From Pseudomicrostroma phylloplanum (Eukaryota; Basidiomycota; Exobasidiomycetes; Microstromatales): 64,000 bases of DNA. How positions within the stretch are numbered: the stretch's first letter is position 1; the number at the start of each line of letters is the position of its first letter. The stretch spans positions 949,459 to 1,013,458 of the forward strand of contig BCHS01000005.1 in the NCBI GenBank assembly GCA_039545275.1. Direction: 5' to 3'. A program made the translations under genes and the position numbers. The notes under the pieces are model-generated. The model saw only the letters and a program-made list of their open reading frames with translations. It made no database searches and had not been told where the DNA came from. Positions 11,810-24,194 of the stretch are shown here, one piece after another.

Positions 11810-12972
11810 CTTGGGCAATGAGGAGGAGGAGTAGATGGATAGTGGTACTAGTAGTCTGCAGCTGCTAAAAGTGAACTGGTGAAGTATCCAAGAGATGCAG
11901 GTATCCAAATATCAAGCGCTACTGCCGCCGAGGATGACCCTAACGATGCCTGCTAGAGGAACTGAGCTTCCGACGATAGACGAAGGACGCCGGACGAACG
12001 GAGGGCGGACCGAAGAACGAGGACGAGGAGGTGGCAGAGCGAAGGCGACCCTCGGACCGAGTTGGTTCAGCGGAAGTCGAAAGCCGAAGGAAGAAGTTGC
12101 TACGGAAGAAAGATGTCCGGACGGCCGTGGGAGTGGGAGTCCACGCCAGTGAGGCGATGCGGCCGGAGGAGAGGAGGAAGAAAGGAAGAGGAGAAGAGCG
12201 AGTAAAGAAAGGAGGTAGCCACTCGGCCAGTCAGTCTGTCAGCTCGGGTGAGGTGAGGTGAGGTGAGGTGAGGTGAGGTGAGCCTTGGCTTGACGAGTAC
12301 CACTAGCACTAACGATGGACGATATTGCACCGCACACCTCTTTCTTGCCTTGCACTGCACCGCACTCGCTCCACGCACCCCGCCCCACCTTTCGTCCGTC
12401 TGTCCAAAAAAAAGCGCGGCCCGAGGCTGAGCGCTCCCGCCGCCACGGAAGACGCCGAGCGCGAGGCCCGAATTAGTTTACTCCACTCGGTACATTCGCG
12501 ATCGGGATGGAAGGGCCGTAGAGGGTGGGGTCATCTGACCGCACGCTCTCCATCTGCTCAGCCCGAAATCGTCTTTCGTCAGAGGTTCGTAACATTAGAT
12601 GAGAGGAGAGGAAAGCAACGGGGCATAAGGGAGTGGATATGTCTAGTATTACAAGTGTGGGTGGTGGGAGTCTCGTGAAGGGTGGCCGACCATCACCTTC
12701 AGCCAGCGAAGGATTGGCGGGTGATGGAGGATGAGGTGGTGGTTGTGTTGTACAAGAGGGGACCAAGGCCCATGGCAGCTCCGAGTCCAGGTCCAGGACG
12801 GACACACGGGACGTATGGCCCGCCTCCTCGTTCTCTCTAGCGCTCGATAGCTAGCTAGCTCGCCCACCGGGGGAAAAAGGGACTGCCGGTCCACTCTCCA
12901 GCATTGCCCACCTCTGGCGGTGCGGCGTCAAGTCCTCGCATGTCAACTTATCGCCCGTGGGGTCCTCGATCT
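11810..12972. other. Intergenic region between ARE-like and unknown gene
   Basis: This contains the promoter side of the sterol acyltransferase gene and the 3' flank of the next minus-strand gene. Apart from a GGTGA array and a short A-run near 12406, I see no gene, RNA or site. Confidence 0.5.
12247..12281. repeat. GGTGA pentanucleotide tandem repeat (7 units)
   Basis: Seven perfect head-to-tail GGTGA units lie in the upstream flank of the sterol acyltransferase gene. On the minus strand they read TCACC. Confidence 0.92.
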
Positions 12973-14161
12973 TTAGGATCGGCGGAGGAGTGAGGTACTG
13001 TCGTGGGTCTCCACCGTGGAAGGAGTGCGGGCGTCTTCTGATCTTGCCTGAGGTAGGGCTGCTGCTGGAGTCGATGTCGACGTCGGACCAGAGGCGGATG
13101 CAGAGGCTGGGGTCGGGACGTGGAAAGGCTGGGCTGCCAGTGATATCGTGGCAGGAGCGTCGTCCGCACGAGGCTTGGACACCATCATCTCCTCGTCAGC
13201 TCCTTTGTTCCAGTGACCAAAGTAGTCGGTCCTAGCACTCTTTCTCCTCGAAGGAGCAGGAGCATCTACAGCAGCATTCCGGCGCTCAGAGGGACCCGGG
13301 CTGATCTCTCTGGGCTGTGGTGCTGGGCTCAAGCTGGGCTCTGATGGGTCTGATGGACTCGGGGACAAGACGACTCCCTCGTGCTCGTCTTGCGATGAGA
13401 GGCTGGAAGAGGATGATCTGCGCCTCTTGCGGCTGCTGAGAGGGGCCTCTGTCTTGATGTATGCTGTACCCGAGTTGAGAGATGCTACTGAGTGCCCCTT
13501 CATCGAATCGGCCTGGGCGGTGAACTGGGAGATGAACTGTGAGGGGAAAGGGACGATTGCAGTGGAGTCATACAGCAAGTTGGTCAGCAAGTGGACTTCA
13601 AGAGATCCAACGCTCAGCAGCATACAGGCTGCCTGTACGCTCCCCAAGAGGAGGGTTGCTACTCACATCTAGCTCTAGATCAATGTCACCGGCAGCCTGA
13701 ATCATGAGATGGCTACTAGCCAGGACCTGAGTCAGATTGTCCCTGATTCCGTTCAACTGACTTCCCAGCGCGAGCAGTCGAGCAGTGGCGGCGTCCCTTT
13801 CCCTCTCTGCACCTGCGGGACCTCGATCCTTCTGCCTTCCCTGTGTCCCTTCTCTGTCAAGTGGTCGATTACCATGCAGTCCCCTCATGAGCGCTAGTGT
13901 CTCCAGGTGCAGCTTCGCAATCGATACGGATGGCGACTGGAGGTAGTCATTCAGGTCCTCCCAGGACTGGGAGATTGTGTCTGCCAGCTGGGCAAAGGAC
14001 GCCTGGCGCCTCCGATCAGCAGCCTCAGCCTCAGCATCAGCGGAGAGTGGTGGCGGTGGCGGCTTCAGACGCAGTCTCGAGCGTCTGTGATGGGACGATG
14101 TGACTGCCGCTGGTGGTGCTACCACTGGGTGGAAGCGGTGAAGTGAGCCGCCCTCTGTCAT
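12973..14161 (-). CDS. Uncharacterised protein with helical N-terminal half and disordered C-terminus
   Basis: Two exons (14161-13667 and 13536-12973) give 352 aa. The intron has a GTGAGT donor and a CCTCACAG acceptor, and the reading frame is kept. Residues ~50-165 are predicted largely helical: ASFAQLADTISQSWEDLNDY, KLHLETLALMRGL and ATARLLALGSQLNGIRDNL. The second exon continues FISQFTAQADSMKGHSVASL and then becomes Ser/Pro-rich with a KRRRSSSSS patch, a possible nuclear localisation signal. I do not recognise the family. A small subunit of a nuclear complex such as Mediator or the kinetochore is possible, but nothing in the sequence proves this. Confidence 0.6.
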
Positions 14162-16308
14162 CTTACGATGTCAGGTATGGGGGGAGGGGAGACGGATATG
14201 CTGGTAGTGGCGAACGGTAGGGATGTGACGAATGGTAATGGTGAGGGAAGAGGAGTCAGACGAGGAGAGCATCTCCAAAATGAATGAACCACGAGGGGAG
14301 GAGCTGACCGAGCGGGCTTAGACAGGCAGGCGGGCAAGGCAAAGCGCCAGGGTCTATGTGGGGTGTGTGCGTGCGTGCATTTGGGTGCGTGTGCCTGTGT
14401 GTGATCCTTGTGACTGTTTGTGTCCGATGTACGTGGATGTCCCTATTTGCGGTAGCCATACGCCGTCGGCGGGCCCAATTGCAAGGTCGAGGCTAGTAAG
14501 TGCAAGGCAAGGCAAGGCAGGGCAGGGCAAGGCAGGGCAAAGTCCAAGCCAAAACCAGGCTCATCTAGTCGCCCAGTCTAGGCTGAATGGGCAGCGGCTG
14601 GTGGAAAGAAAGGCTGCAAAGGCCCTCAGTCCCTCTGTCAGGTCCCCCCGCGGGCGGCACTTTGCTCTGGCCGTGTGGATCGAGGAGTGCAAAAGCCAAA
14701 TACGCGGCCTTTCCGTCGCGATCGGAGGGAAAAATGGGGCCTAGAGCCACCCACTGCTAGTCTACTCGTCCTTCTCTGTCCTGCCGCGCCTCGCCCATTC
14801 CCCGCGTTGGCTGCGTCTGGACCCGCATGACACATGCTCCACCCTCATCACTGCCGCTGCCCGTGGGAGAAGAGAGTCAGATCAGACTAGACCAGGCAGA
14901 CGCAGCTCAGCCCTTCCACACCTTGCTCTCCTCTTCCTCTGCTCTGCCGCGCCGCTGTCAGAACCCTCTTCCACCCAATCAGGCATCTACCCTCCCTCCT
15001 CGGCTCCTCCTGCACATGGCAGCGAGATCGCGAGGGCGGGTTTGGGAAAAGCGAAAGCAAAAAGATCAGCCGCCGGCCAATTCACTCGCATCGGAAAAAA
15101 CAAGAAAGGAGGCAGACGCACGCAAGAGATGGCCGTGGGCGTGGGCGTAGCTGTAGGCGGGGGCGTAGACTAGACGAGACGCAGCGGACGTACCCTCGCG
15201 ATCGCTGAGGTTCATGCAGAGCGCCCCCGCTACTTGCTACCTACGCGGGTGATTTTCCCATGCTCTGACCGGCGTGGCTTCCTCTGTACCGCCTATCGTG
15301 AAAAGACCGGCAAGGTCTAGATCGAGATCCACGTTCAGATTTTAGTTTCAGCCTAGCCCCAACCCCAGCCCCGGCCTCTTCGACTTGTACCTTGATTCTT
15401 CACACGTCATCATACGACGCCATCTCTAAATTAGACTTTCGATATCAGGCGCCTGCACGCCCGTTGGCTGACCCGCCGGCCCGCTGCCGCTGCCGCTGCT
15501 GCTACTGCCAGTGCTGCCGCTTGCTCGACCGAGGCCTCTCTGCCGAGGAGGAGGAGGAGCAAGAACAGGAGAGAGGGTGGGAGGGGGGAAACGGACGATG
15601 TGAAGCGGGAAACAAGGTTCATTGTACGATGGGAAGAGGTTCAGTCCGTGGCGCTTCTCTGCTTGCTTCGTTGTGCGTGGTTTAGCTGTCTGTCACACCA
15701 CTAGGACTCTCTCTTTTCCTCCAAGGTACAGTCTACAGTCTACCAGACCAGAGAAGCTCCCACATTGTACGCAGCCTTCGATTGTGCCTCTTAGTGGTCC
15801 GAGATGATGTGGTTGACTGTCTTGCTCGCCCTGAAACTTCTCGCTGTGACTGCAGCCGGGTTGCCCACGCCGTCCGTTCCTTCAGCGTCGCCCCTTCATC
15901 CTAGACTTGATCATCACACGCCAACGATGAGAAGTGGGTAAAATATAACATTGCGCCAAAACAGGTCAGAGGGAGGAGGGGATAGGCAGCGAAAGTGGCA
16001 GAGGCCCCTGATGGCTTTGCTTGCCCTTTGCGCGCGGACTACATCGCCTCGTAGATCCTGAGATGGCTACTAGTACAAGAGAGAGTGTGCGTGAGAGAGA
16101 GGAGACATGGCCATGGACATAGTAGGCGACATAGAACATAAGAGGTACAGATCGGGGGCGGAAAGAGTCGGTCTTGGGTCGACGAATCATGGTCTTGCGC
16201 CGGCGGTCTTGCCGAGTTGGGGCACAGACAATGGAGAGAGCGGAGCACTGGCTTGCTATCTGAAGATGCCTTATCATTCGTTTGACCGCGAAGGTAGACT
16301 TGCTCTTC
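14162..16308. other. 2.1-kb stretch without a supported gene
   Basis: It holds the upstream flank of the unknown minus-strand gene and the 3' flank of histone H4. There is a GGCAR-rich simple repeat at 14502-14541 and GC-rich, pyrimidine-rich patches. Open frames are short and lack recognisable domains. I saw no tRNA cloverleaf. Confidence 0.5.
14502..14541. repeat. GGCAA/GGCAG imperfect pentamer repeat
   Basis: Tandem five-base units alternate between GGCAA and GGCAG over about 40 bp in noncoding DNA. Confidence 0.75.
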
Positions 16309-16923
<615 letters not shown>

Positions 16924-17367
16924 GTTGTTGAAGTGTTGTGTTGTGGGGGTGGGTAGGCGAGTGCCGTGAGGTTGAGCGAGTAGCGAAGTGGTAGTGGTGG
17001 TGAGGAGTTGATGGGTGTGGTGAGGAAGGTGAGATGGATGGGTTGCCCGCCACGACCCTTAAGTAGACGGAAATGGGACACGCGGGGGGTCAAGCGATCA
17101 GTCGGGCCACCGCGCCCATCAATGCCGCCGCCCGCCTAGGGATCACCAGGCACAAATCAACTCCCGCACGCACGAGGCCGCACACGCGGGCAACACACGC
17201 ACCACACGCACAGAGACCAACACACGCCCAATTCCGCCGAGGAGCCAAAGCACGCCCACACACACACAGACACACCCACTACACACACACATCCGCCCAA
17301 CCTCATCTCCCGTCGTACTGACGGTGGGCGCTCTCCTCTTCTCCTCCTATACGCCCCTCCGTCCACG
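16924..17367. promoter_or_regulatory. Bidirectional promoter of histone H4 and the spindle-pole gene
   Basis: 444 bp separate two outward-facing ATGs. The right half is rich in CACACA and pyrimidine-type sequence leading to the plus-strand ATG. No perfect TATA box was found. Confidence 0.6.
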
Positions 17368-20300
17368 ATGAACGGCTCCTTTGAAGCTGCTTCTCACCTC
17401 GAGCGGGCCATCCGCGCCGGCCTCGAGGACCAGTCCGACTCCTCCCTCTCCGCACCCGGACTTGCAAGACGAGCAAAGTCGGCTTCCCTCAGCTTCGCGA
17501 CCGACGAAGGCAGCGACGAAGGCCACACAGGGCAGTCCTACCAGCCCTCGACCAATCGTATCTTGGACCACCTCTCCGAATACGACAGTGGCGCATTCGC
17601 TGGAAGGACACCCACCGCAAGGCGCATGGTCACGGCCACCCAAAACATCACCAGCAACAAACAGCAGCAGCAGCAGCAGCGACCTTACTCTTCCCCTTCT
17701 GCACCCCTCACATCCTCACGCAATTCGGCTCGACGGACCAACAAGCCCACACAATATACAGAAGACGATGAAGACTCGCGCGATGACTCGATGCTACCTC
17801 CTCCCAAAGCGACGGACTCGCGCTCCTCGTCCCTGTCCAGTAGCGAGTCGGGCATGCGGACTACTGCCAGAGATGTCTCGCATGGCTCTGCTCCCCTCAC
17901 GTCCACTCCTCAACGAAGCGCAACAGCTCAAAGGTCGAGAGATGCTACCACCTTCTACTCACAGCGTAGCAATGGCGATCCCACGACGGGTCGCCTCAAT
18001 CTCGCTAAGCGGGCAGCCCAGACTGCCGCCCGTGACGCTACCACTCGAAGCTTGGGAAGGCGCAGCGATGCCGTCAGAAGCGAGGGAGAGAGAAGTCATA
18101 CACCGTGGGGCTCTGCGAGAGAGACTCAGACAGGTGTTGTTCCGGCACTCGGCGAGGATCAAGATGATCTTACCGGCAGGAGTGAAGCTCTTTCGGAAGG
18201 ACGTGACCTGAGCGTCAACACAATCGAAGAGGCTGACTCGGCTGACCAGACTCGCCAAAGTGAGGGTCCGAATGAAGTCGAGGCCACAGATGAAGAAGCC
18301 TCTCGACGTGAGAATACTCAGGCAGACTCGATTGGACAGACGAGCCAGATGCACACCTCAGACATCCGGCCTAGCCACCGATCGCGGACTCAGGCAGACA
18401 TCACCTCAGCAACTCCAGATGAGCCGACACAGGAAATCCACTCTCAGTCTCACAACTCTGATGCCCAATCAGGAGCGGACGCTGTCAACGAGACTGACAA
18501 CGTTACAGTCGAAGCTACTCGCGACAGCGCACCTGAGACTTCTCCATCAGCAGCGCGAGCTGCTCGTCAAGCCTTGCCGCCTCTTGCTACCACCCCTTCG
18601 TACAGCCAATCTCGGGCCCCTTTTTCGATGGCAACTCCGAGACCTGCAGTCGATCAGCGCAAGATGCAAACCTATCTGTTGAGCGTAGTCAAAGACCCAG
18701 CGCGAGAGCAGAAGATACAGAAGTCGGTCAAGCGGATGCGAGCTCAACGGATTCCGCTCGACCAGATACAAAGTGAGGAGAGCAGCCTGGACCGAAGCGA
18801 ACCTCAGCCTCCCGTCAGCCGTGAATCAACACCGCTCAGCAGCGCCATGGCCACCCCTGTTCATCGAATGGACCGACTAGGTCGTCCTATGACCATCGGC
18901 GCTGGTAGGACCCCTCTGCCGCCTTTCCGACCTTCTGGTCTCGCAAATCAATACTCAGCAGACGACAGCCGGTCTCAGGCTTCCGATCAGTCCTCCGTCC
19001 ACGACTTGGTAGGGCCCAGTCGATGGGAGAATAAGTCCGAGCCTGGGACAGTGGCGAGGGAAGGCAAATTCGTCGATACAGGCCTCCGAGTCGACGCGAA
19101 TAGGCTCGACCGCCACTTGCATCGTGTCAATGCTGAGCTGTCGAAGGAGAATGATCGTCTGGCTGATGAGAATGCTGCCAAGCAGGGAGAGGTGGAGACG
19201 CTCAGAAGACAGCTCAACACAGCCCTGAGGGAGAAGGAGATGCTAGTGAGGCAGAGCCAGGCTTCGGACGGGCGCTCGTCGCCAGCTAGTGTGCCCTTGC
19301 CACCTAGTCCCGCTCTAGACGGCGCCAATGGTCACTCAGAGGACGCTGAGGCTCTTGCTTCCGCTCAGGACAAGATCACCGAGCTGGAAGGTCACAAGGA
19401 GCAGCTCAACGATATGCTCGACGAGCTTGAAGAGCAATTCCTGCAACTGCAGACGGAGAACGAGGAGCTGAAGCAGGGCAAGGCCTCCACAAAGCCGCAA
19501 GACGACGGTCCCCAAGATCAAACAGCTGCTTCTGCCACGGGCGAAGCCGACGTCAGAGCTCAGCTCGAAGAAGCCATTCGGGAGCTGGACCTCCTCGACC
19601 AAGACTACCAAGACAAGGAGCAAGAGTGCCAGCAGTTGCAGGACGCATTCGAAGAAGCCAAGGAGTTTGCGCTGCAAGAGTGTCAGAAGGCCGAAGAGGC
19701 GCGAGATCGTGCCCTCAAGACGGCTTCGGACCGGGAGAAGGAGATTCGAGATCTCTGTGAACAGATTGGAGAGCTGGAGGCCAATCTTCAGCGCCTTCGC
19801 CAGGAGAAAGTCGAGCAGTCGAATGACCAAGCCGCGACTGTCGAGAGCGAGAAGCTCAGAGACGAAGTTGCCAAGCTGCAGAAAGAGCTGGCCGCCGCAC
19901 GAAAGGACCTCGAGGCGGCGCACGAGGATCACGATAATGTCAGGGAAGAGCTCGAGGCTGCTCTTGAGGGCAATGAGCTTCAGCTGCAGGACCTAGAGAA
20001 GGAGAAGGCTTTGGTCGACGAGGACCTTCGACAGGCAGTGCAGCAGGCGGCGGATCTTAAGGATGACCTTGATCGTCAGATCATTACCGTCAGCGAGAAG
20101 GAGAACGAGATACTGAAGCTCACGCGTCGAGGACGTAATGACGATGCTACAGCGCAGCGGCTCGCTGAGCTGGAAGCATCGCTCGAGGCGGCACGACGCG
20201 AAGTAGCCCTCAGCAAAGACAAGTTGGCATCGATGGTCAGCAAGACTGAGCATGACAAGGAGTTGAAGCTCAGGCAGGAAGAGATCGATCTCCTCAGGAA

Positions 20301-22461
20301 GCAAAAGACAGACATCGAGGCTCGCCTCGAGGACTACAAGCAGCAAGCCCTCAATCTGAGCCTTAGCCCAGGTAGTGGAGGACAGCCAAACTCTTCCATG
20401 CTGAAGACGCCAGGCATGCACAAGGCTCTTCTCAATCTTCGTACGCCTATTCGCACACCACAGTCGCCAGGTCAGCTTTCTGCGGCTTCGTGGCTCAATG
20501 ACTCGACCGTTGGCAACGAAAGCGCCATCATGCATATCCAGGAGCTGCAGCGACTTCTTGATGAGGCCAATGTCAAGATTGACGAGAAGCTCGCTGAGAT
20601 CGACAGGCAGGGTCTCAGCCATCTGACTGTGACTAGGCGACTATTGGAGGCTCATCAGCGCATTGAGGAACTCGAAGCCGAGTTGGCCAGGCTCTTGGGC
20701 AAGGGAGGCGAGCTGCACGTCATTGACCGCCGGCTCAAGAGCGTCCGCTGCACGTCTTGCAAGATCACATTCGACGCAAGCAAACAAGTACAGGCCAGGT
20801 CCTTTGCAAAGAACGACGCTGATGACGATACTTTTGCGGACGAGACTGTCACTTCTCACACTATCGAGCAGGGAGACAAGAAGAGCATGGCCAAGAGCGT
20901 GCGCTCCCGCCAACGCGATCAAGCACTGGCCGACTTTGTCGCCAAGGTTCCTGTCCTGACCGCTCGCCTTGCTCAGGTCGAAGAAGAGAACCGAAAGCTC
21001 CGCGAAGGCGCTGCAGCAAAGGGTAGCGGTGGAGCAAGCAACGCAAGGAGCGACGCTCGAGCTAAAGACGTGGCCAAGAACCTTCAAAAGGCCACACAAT
21101 CCGAGATCGAAAAGGCACGCGCTGCCATCGTGGACCTGGACGCTGAGCTTCAAGAGGAGAGGAAGCGACTCCCTGAGCTCGCCCGAGACTCAAAGGTATT
21201 CGGCGATCTGACGTCTAGTGCCGAGCGAGATCTCGCTAGGACGGAGCTGCGCCTGCGCAACATCGAGTCTGAGCTGCGACGAAAGGTCGAGGACCACAGC
21301 GAGCTGTACAAGGAGCTCCTCGAGAAGTCGTCCGTGGGCAGCGATGTGCCCGTGCAGCTTCAAGTGTTGCAAGCCCAGGTCCGCCAGACGGCGATGGACG
21401 TGGAGCACCTGCGCGAGGACCGCAACGCCGTCTTGGAGGCCAGGGAAGAGCTGCACGACAAGTTCCGCAATGCCAGTGAGAAGTACCTGAGCATCCAGAC
21501 GGAGCTGACCACGTGTCGTCAGGCGGTCCTTTCGCATGCCAGCCAGCTGGACGAGCAGACGCACAAGATTGAGGAGCTACACGCTACGCTCAAGGAGCAA
21601 CATCGCGCCATGCAGCGCGTCGCAGGCGAGCGGGATCGTCTGTACGCGCAGAGAGAGGGGATCATCAACGACGTCTCTTCCCTCGAGGCGGACCTACGTC
21701 GTGTGCGCGTTGAGTCTCAGGCATTCGGGAGAGACCTGGAGCGACTCAGACAGGAGCGAGACGAGCAAAAGCGGCGGGCAGAACTGGCAAGGGAGACGTC
21801 CATGAGTATCACCGCCGAGGCGCAGGAGACGATCAGTGTCCTCAAGGAGCGCCTAGACCAAGCGCGCCGCATGATCCGCCAAGTCGAACTCAGCCAACCC
21901 GCCGACAGCGAAGGGATGCAAGCCCTCAAGGAGAAGCACGACCGCGAGTGTAAAGGGCTACTCCTTCATGCGCGCTACCTCAAGACGAAGTTTATGCGCG
22001 AATCAGACCTTAGGGCAGATCTGGCATTCCAGAAGAAGTACCTCTTGCAGATCCTCGGTGGGATGGATCTGAGCGAGAGGGAGACGGTGGGCTTCTTGAG
22101 CGACTTGGAGCGCAGTCGCGGGTACGTTCGCGCGAGTGGTGCGGGTGCGGGTGGAAGTCGTACATCTGCTGCTGGTAAGAGCCATGGTGGTGGCGGGGAT
22201 GCAGCAAGACACTCCTCCTCCCCCGCGCAGGCCAAGTGGAAGAAGGCAGGCACAGCTGTCCTCGCCGTGGCTAGGATGAAGCTGATGGCAGAAAGGTGGC
22301 GAGAGACGCGCAAGGTCAAGGAGGCGCTGTTGGGTGCTCATGAGGCGGCCAAGCTTGCGCGCGCCGTGAAGGAGAAGGAGAGGGAGAAGGTGAGAGGTGC
22401 AGGTGAGGATGGAGATACGGATGGGGATGGGAAGGTGCTCTTTCGCAAGGTCGCTGCCTAG
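17368..22461 (+). CDS. Spindle pole body / MTOC coiled-coil protein (Pcp1/Spc110/pericentrin-like, PACT domain)
   Basis: An intronless 5.1-kb gene encodes 1697 aa. Residues 1-560 are Ser/Thr/Gln-rich and disordered, with a short Gln run. They are followed by about 1000 residues of heptad-rich coiled coil (for example EELEAALEGNELQLQDLEKE). A break with several SP/TP sites, consistent with Cdk phosphorylation, occurs around residues 1000-1050 (LKTPGMHKALLNLRTPIRTP). Near residues 1530-1570 the sequence HARYLKTKFMRESDLRADLA then FQKKYLLQIL matches the PACT region that anchors pericentrin-type proteins to centrosomes and spindle poles and binds calmodulin. Fungal relatives recruit gamma-tubulin complexes. 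The C-terminus is basic and Gly/Ser-rich. Family assignment rests on the PACT-like block plus architecture. Confidence 0.85.
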   Translation: MNGSFEAASHLERAIRAGLEDQSDSSLSAPGLARRAKSASLSFATDEGSDEGHTGQSYQPSTNRILDHLSEYDSGAFAGRTPTARRMVTATQNITSNKQQQQQQRPYSSPSAPLTSSRNSARRTNKPTQYTEDDEDSRDDSMLPPPKATDSRSSSLSSSESGMRTTARDVSHGSAPLTSTPQRSATAQRSRDATTFYSQRSNGDPTTGRLNLAKRAAQTAARDATTRSLGRRSDAVRSEGERSHTPWGSARETQTGVVPALGEDQDDLTGRSEALSEGRDLSVNTIEEADSADQTRQSEGPNEVEATDEEASRRENTQADSIGQTSQMHTSDIRPSHRSRTQADITSATPDEPTQEIHSQSHNSDAQSGADAVNETDNVTVEATRDSAPETSPSAARAARQALPPLATTPSYSQSRAPFSMATPRPAVDQRKMQTYLLSVVKDPAREQKIQKSVKRMRAQRIPLDQIQSEESSLDRSEPQPPVSRESTPLSSAMATPVHRMDRLGRPMTIGAGRTPLPPFRPSGLANQYSADDSRSQASDQSSVHDLVGPSRWENKSEPGTVAREGKFVDTGLRVDANRLDRHLHRVNAELSKENDRLADENAAKQGEVETLRRQLNTALREKEMLVRQSQASDGRSSPASVPLPPSPALDGANGHSEDAEALASAQDKITELEGHKEQLNDMLDELEEQFLQLQTENEELKQGKASTKPQDDGPQDQTAASATGEADVRAQLEEAIRELDLLDQDYQDKEQECQQLQDAFEEAKEFALQECQKAEEARDRALKTASDREKEIRDLCEQIGELEANLQRLRQEKVEQSNDQAATVESEKLRDEVAKLQKELAAARKDLEAAHEDHDNVREELEAALEGNELQLQDLEKEKALVDEDLRQAVQQAADLKDDLDRQIITVSEKENEILKLTRRGRNDDATAQRLAELEASLEAARREVALSKDKLASMVSKTEHDKELKLRQEEIDLLRKQKTDIEARLEDYKQQALNLSLSPGSGGQPNSSMLKTPGMHKALLNLRTPIRTPQSPGQLSAASWLNDSTVGNESAIMHIQELQRLLDEANVKIDEKLAEIDRQGLSHLTVTRRLLEAHQRIEELEAELARLLGKGGELHVIDRRLKSVRCTSCKITFDASKQVQARSFAKNDADDDTFADETVTSHTIEQGDKKSMAKSVRSRQRDQALADFVAKVPVLTARLAQVEEENRKLREGAAAKGSGGASNARSDARAKDVAKNLQKATQSEIEKARAAIVDLDAELQEERKRLPELARDSKVFGDLTSSAERDLARTELRLRNIESELRRKVEDHSELYKELLEKSSVGSDVPVQLQVLQAQVRQTAMDVEHLREDRNAVLEAREELHDKFRNASEKYLSIQTELTTCRQAVLSHASQLDEQTHKIEELHATLKEQHRAMQRVAGERDRLYAQREGIINDVSSLEADLRRVRVESQAFGRDLERLRQERDEQKRRAELARETSMSITAEAQETISVLKERLDQARRMIRQVELSQPADSEGMQALKEKHDRECKGLLLHARYLKTKFMRESDLRADLAFQKKYLLQILGGMDLSERETVGFLSDLERSRGYVRASGAGAGGSRTSAAGKSHGGGGDAARHSSSPAQAKWKKAGTAVLAVARMKLMAERWRETRKVKEALLGAHEAAKLARAVKEKEREKVRGAGEDGDTDGDGKVLFRKVAA

Positions 22462-22686
22462 GAGCTGGGGAGGGGGTGAGTGAGCTAGTGAAGGACGTGA
22501 CGGATTCTTGTTGCTTCGCTTGCTTGTTTGTTCGTTTGATTGTTTCGCTATACCCGCATATACCTTGTTCATCATCTTTGCCGGCCGTTCCCCATGCATC
22601 CCTCACTCTACTATCAAACGATTTGTCAATCCATGTGCTACAATGGTACCTGTGATTGAGCGCCAGCGCTACAGGAAAGCCTTCCA

Positions 22687-23656
22687 TCAGAGTACACCTG
22701 TTCGTATATTAGGGACAGAGAATCGGCGGTTGATCAGCGGTGGGAAGAAGGCGAGAATCACCGCTGCGCCAAAACACGTGTGACTCACCTTTTGTACTGG
22801 GCACGTCGTCCAGACCGGTTTTGGAGACGGCCTCCTTGATCGCCAGTGCGAGCGCCTTGAAGGCCGACTCGGAGCTGGCAGGAGAGGGAGAGGAGGTGCA
22901 GAGGAGTGTGAGACGGTGCGGTCTGAGCAGAAGGCAGCCCTTCGCGACTGATGATGGCCATGACTCACCGATGATGGTCATTATCTCCTCTCAAGCAATC
23001 CACATGTAGCGTCACCCCAGCAGCCATGGCAAAGCTATGGAAGACATGCGGGATCATCTCGCAGCTGAGGTCTCCAATCTTCTCCCTCTTTAGCCCGAGC
23101 TCAGCAACACAATAAGGTCTAGAGGAGATGTCGATGACGGCGCGGGAGAGGGCCTCGTCGAGGGGTGCGTGGCCGGTGCCGTAGCGCTTGATGCCCTTGA
23201 TGGGGCCTAGGGCCTGCTTGAAGGCTTCACCTAGGGCGAGAGCGCAATCCTCGGCGGTGTGGTGGTCGTCGATCCAGAGGTCGCCGGCGCAGGCCAGGGT
23301 GAGGGACATTCCGCCGTGCTTGGCCAGGGCGTGGAGCATCTGAGAAGAGGAGAGAGGCAGGGAGGGTGGAAAAGGGCAGAGATGAGCAAGTGTATGCTTT
23401 CGGATGATCCAAATGACATGAGACTGCTGTCTTCTGATTCGCCACTCACATGGTCCAGGAACCCGATGCCCGTCTTTACGCTGATCTCCTGTGGGGCAAA
23501 CTTGGGGTGCACATCGAGGGCGAGTGTGCACTGGATCTTCGTCTCGTTTGTGATACGTTCCACACTCGCGGTACGGACGGTAAAGGGAGTAAACTCTGCT
23601 GCGGAGGCGGCCATGTTGGAGGAGGAGGAGGAGGTGCCGTTAGTGTTGTTGGCCAT
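22687..23656 (-). CDS. HIS3: Imidazoleglycerol-phosphate dehydratase (HIS3)
   Basis: This enzyme catalyses the sixth step of histidine biosynthesis, dehydrating imidazoleglycerol phosphate to imidazoleacetol phosphate. Four exons (23656-23450, 23339-22969, 22874-22789, 22697-22687) give 224 aa, the usual fungal length. Diagnostic metal-binding motifs are present: [51 protein letters not shown] and [12 protein letters not shown]. The last exon is only 11 nt and supplies the end STKGVL. All introns have GTGAGT donors. The gene is divergent from HMG-CoA synthase. Confidence 0.97.
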
Positions 23657-24194
23657 ATGGAGTTGATATGGTGTGCGAAGACGATTGGAAATGCGGAACG
23701 TCTGCCCAATCGCGATAATCGGTACGGAGGGAGCTTCAAGTGGAGCCTCGGCTTGACTCGCTCTCTCCCTCTTCTCCTCCTTCCGTCCCGACAGGCGTGG
23801 TCTAAGCGCAGGGCGGGGGGCGAGTAGACAGCGCGCGCTGTTCCGCCCCGCGCCTGGTTGACACCCCGACTTCGCCCCATGCATCTACCGAGGCCACAGA
23901 GCAACAGCCGGCAGCGGGCGGGCAGACGCGGGCAGACGCCAGGCGGGAACACACGCGGGACCTTGGCGGCTTCCACGCCTCTCCTTGTTCTTCTTGCTTG
24001 ACCTTTGCAAGCATCACATTCCATCCACGACCTCGCCAGTCAGCAGATACTCATCCATAACTCAATACGCACTCAGAGAGGAATCACTCCTTCACGCCTC
24101 TTCTTCTTTCATTCATCCACGCGCGAGATCCCATCGCGTCACTTTCACACCACTTCCACCACCACTCTTCATTCCCCCTGTCTTCCATCCAGCC
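23657..24194. promoter_or_regulatory. Bidirectional promoter of HIS3 and HMG-CoA synthase
   Basis: 538 bp lie between outward-facing starts. The HMGS side is C/T-rich just before the ATG. I cannot point to a definite TGACTC (Gcn4-type) or sterol-response site. Confidence 0.55.
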
